DNA of 64,000 nt from Streptomyces sp. V4I2 (GTDB lineage Bacteria; Actinomycetota; Actinomycetes; Streptomycetales; Streptomycetaceae): the NCBI RefSeq assembly GCF_030817655.1, contig NZ_JAUSZM010000003.1, forward strand, positions 372,001 to 436,000, read 5' to 3'. Positions within the stretch are counted from its first letter, which is position 1. Every line of letters begins with the position of its first letter. The notes under the pieces were generated by a model, which was not told the origin of the DNA, searched no databases, and saw nothing but the letters and a program-made list of their open reading frames with translations. Position numbers and translations under genes: made by a program. Of this stretch, positions 62,717 to 64,000 are shown one piece after another.

Positions 62717-62771
62717 CGCGACCCCTGTTCGTGATCAAAGGCTTCGACAACCTTGATCATCAGGGGTCGCG
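62717..62771 (-). promoter_or_regulatory. Two-tier hairpin upstream of the ISAs1 element 2 transposase
   Basis: The outer stem pairs CGCGACCCCTG (62717-62727) with CAGGGGTCGCG (62761-62771). The inner stem pairs TGATCAAAGG (62732-62741) with CCTTGATCA (62751-62759), with one bulge, around a CTTCGACAA loop. On the transposase strand the AGGGG that could serve as ribosome site is in the outer stem, 10 nt before the GTG start. Confidence 0.6.
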
Positions 62772-62860
62772 TCTCTCGTTACCGAACCAGACGAACCGCC
62801 CACGGCGGCACGTACGCAGGCGATCAGCTCATCTCGCCGACTGAGAACGCATCAGCCTTG

Positions 62861-64000
62861 GCCGCCGAGCGGCTGGCGTTACTCCGCGACCACCGCGAGC
62901 GGCGTGCTCAGTTCCATCGTCGGGGCGACGGTGGCACTGCTCGGTTTCGTCGTGACGATCGGTGTCCTCGTCATCCAACAGGCGACCGGAGCACTGTCCC
63001 CGCGGTACATGCGCCTCTGGTACCGAGACCGACTGCAGAAAACCGTCCTTGCCACCTTCACCGGGACGTTCGCGTTCGCCTTCTCGCTGCTGCGCAGCAT
63101 CGAGTCGGACTCGGTTCCGGACCTCGGAGTCACCCTCGCCGGCGCGGCTGTGGCCGTCAGCCTTCTCCTCCTGCTCGTCTACCTCAATCGCTTCACGCAC
63201 AATCTCAGGCCGGTGGCCATCGCCGACCTCGTCGGGCGCATGGGAGAAGGCGTCTTCGCCCGCGGGGCCATGGAAGTTGGTGCGTCGGCGCCGTCCGACG
63301 GTGCATCCGGGCCGGCGCGCGGACCAGTGACGCTCTTCCGCTCGCCCCGCGGCGGGGCCATCCAGGCATTCCACGTAGCAGGCTTGGTGACTGCCGGGGC
63401 GCGCCACGACTGCATGTTCGTCGTGCTCCACCTCATCGGAGACTACGTCCCTCCCGGCGCCGTACTCGTCGAGGTCCACGGCGGTACCTCCGCGCCCGAC
63501 TCCCGCCAGGTGACCGGACTCATCGCCCTGGGCGCCGAACGCACCATCGAGTAGGACTCGGCCTTCGCCCTGCGGGTTCTCGTGGACATCGCCGTCCGTG
63601 CCCTCTCCCCGGCGGTCAACGACCCCACGACAGCCGTTCAGGTGCTCAATCACATCGAGTCGTTCCTCACCGTGGTCGGCAGCGCGCAACTGCGGGGCCG
63701 CTACGTGATGGCGGACGACCGTGGCCGGCCTCGTCTCGTCCTGCACGGACGTGCCTGGGAGGACTACCTGCAGCTCGCCGTCTCCGAGATCCGCGACTAC
63801 GGGGCGACCTCCATGCAGGTCTGCCGACGACTACGTGCCCTGCTCGACGGCCTTCGCGAAAGCGTTCCGCCAGCGCAACGTCCAGGTGTGGAAGCGGAGT
63901 TGGAGCTACTGCGCCAGTCGGTGGAGCGGGTGTTCGCGGACCCGGCCCATCGAGCCGTCGCGGAGTGCGCCGACCGCCAGGGTATCGGAGGCCGGTCGCG
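62861..64000 (+). pseudogene. 3' part of the interrupted DUF2254 gene (runs past window end)
   Basis: After the second copy of the target duplication, the frame continues GWRYSATTASGVLSSIVGAT, VALLGFVVTIGVLVIQQATG, SPRYMRLWYRDRLQ, FAFAFSLLRSIESDSVPDLG, ending a first stretch at GAERTIE with TAG at 63552-63554. Beyond it the same frame continues DSAFALRVLVDIAVRALSPA VNDPTTAVQVLNHIESF to the window edge. In relatives the stop position is normally Gln (CAG). The gene is therefore doubly broken: by transposon and by nonsense mutation. Confidence 0.9.

Larger units (their letters stand above)
56991..62860. mobile_element. Composite ISAs1 transposon (5.87 kb)
   Basis: The left end is the outer 226 bp of an ISAs1 copy (56991-57216); the right end is a complete ISAs1 (61517-62860) in the same orientation. 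Terminal inverted repeats read CAGGGCTGATGCGTTCTCA and CAAGGCTGATGCGTTCTCA, flanked by a perfect 10-bp duplication. The cargo is a serine beta-lactamase-like gene split by an IS1380-type element, an S51 peptidase gene and a VOC gene. The intact outer ends and duplication show that the whole segment moved as one unit. Confidence 0.88.
61517..62860 (-). mobile_element. Complete ISAs1-family element 2 (1,344 bp), right arm of the composite transposon
   Basis: Ends CAGGGGTGATGCGTTCTCA (61517) and, inverted, CAAGGCTGATGCGTTCTCA (ending 62860). It carries one intact transposase. Its right end is also the right end of the composite element and abuts the 10-bp target duplication. Confidence 0.9.

Overview
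The window is high-GC actinobacterial DNA, almost certainly from a Streptomyces chromosome. Codon use is strongly GC3-biased, and GTG/TTG starts and 4-bp ATGA/GTGA gene overlaps are common. The gene families fit the genus: a SARP/BTAD regulator, a large LuxR-type ATPase regulator, an ECF sigma factor with a SnoaL-like tail, a GMC oxidoreductase, GH15, DUF6325/DUF7144/SHOCT proteins and cytochrome bd. The density of insertion sequences and broken genes suggests a chromosome arm (inference). I saw no rRNA, tRNA or CRISPR array.

1-11.5 kb is ordered transport and catabolism DNA. It has a sugar-type binding lipoprotein cut by the window edge, a class V (isopenicillin N epimerase-like) aminotransferase divergent from a FadR-type GntR regulator, a deacetylase stub, an RpiR regulator divergent from a C45 acyltransferase/peptidase, and a complete five-gene oligopeptide/dipeptide ABC transporter. 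Together they look like uptake and processing of an N-acylated or peptide-like compound.

11.5-17.9 kb is an insertion-sequence graveyard. An IS481-type transposase is split by a 1.9-kb TnpB element (copy 1), followed by an ISAs1 element, a truncated IS630 and an IS5-type element. 17.9-28.8 kb carries a DUF4246 protein, a small operon of VOC and DHFR-fold proteins (one VOC gene frameshifted), an ISL3 remnant, a dead metal-dependent hydrolase, a SARP regulator divergent from an alpha/beta hydrolase, a LysR regulator divergent from a RidA-ABM fusion, and an integrase tail. 28.8-41.6 kb holds an accessory NAD-dependent DNA ligase, a small phosphotransferase, a 947-aa LuxR ATPase, a membrane-anchored WD40 protein, an ECF sigma factor divergent from a DHFR-fold protein, a GMC oxidoreductase and a truncated cyclase.

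41.6-44.9 kb is TnpB element copy 2, whose right inverted repeat has been hit by an intact IS110-family element. That element has a 5' non-coding region of the kind that encodes a bridge RNA. 45-56.6 kb is a respiration and stress block: membrane proteins, DUF6325, a gluconokinase stub, DUF7144, SHOCT, an SDR, cydAB, a CPA-type antiporter and GH15.

From 56.8 kb to the end, a DUF2254 membrane gene is interrupted by a 5.87-kb composite ISAs1 transposon with a perfect 10-bp target duplication. Its cargo is a serine beta-lactamase-like hydrolase (itself split by an IS1380-type element), an S51 peptidase and a VOC protein. Removing the transposon restores the DUF2254 frame exactly, although a later nonsense codon is also present.
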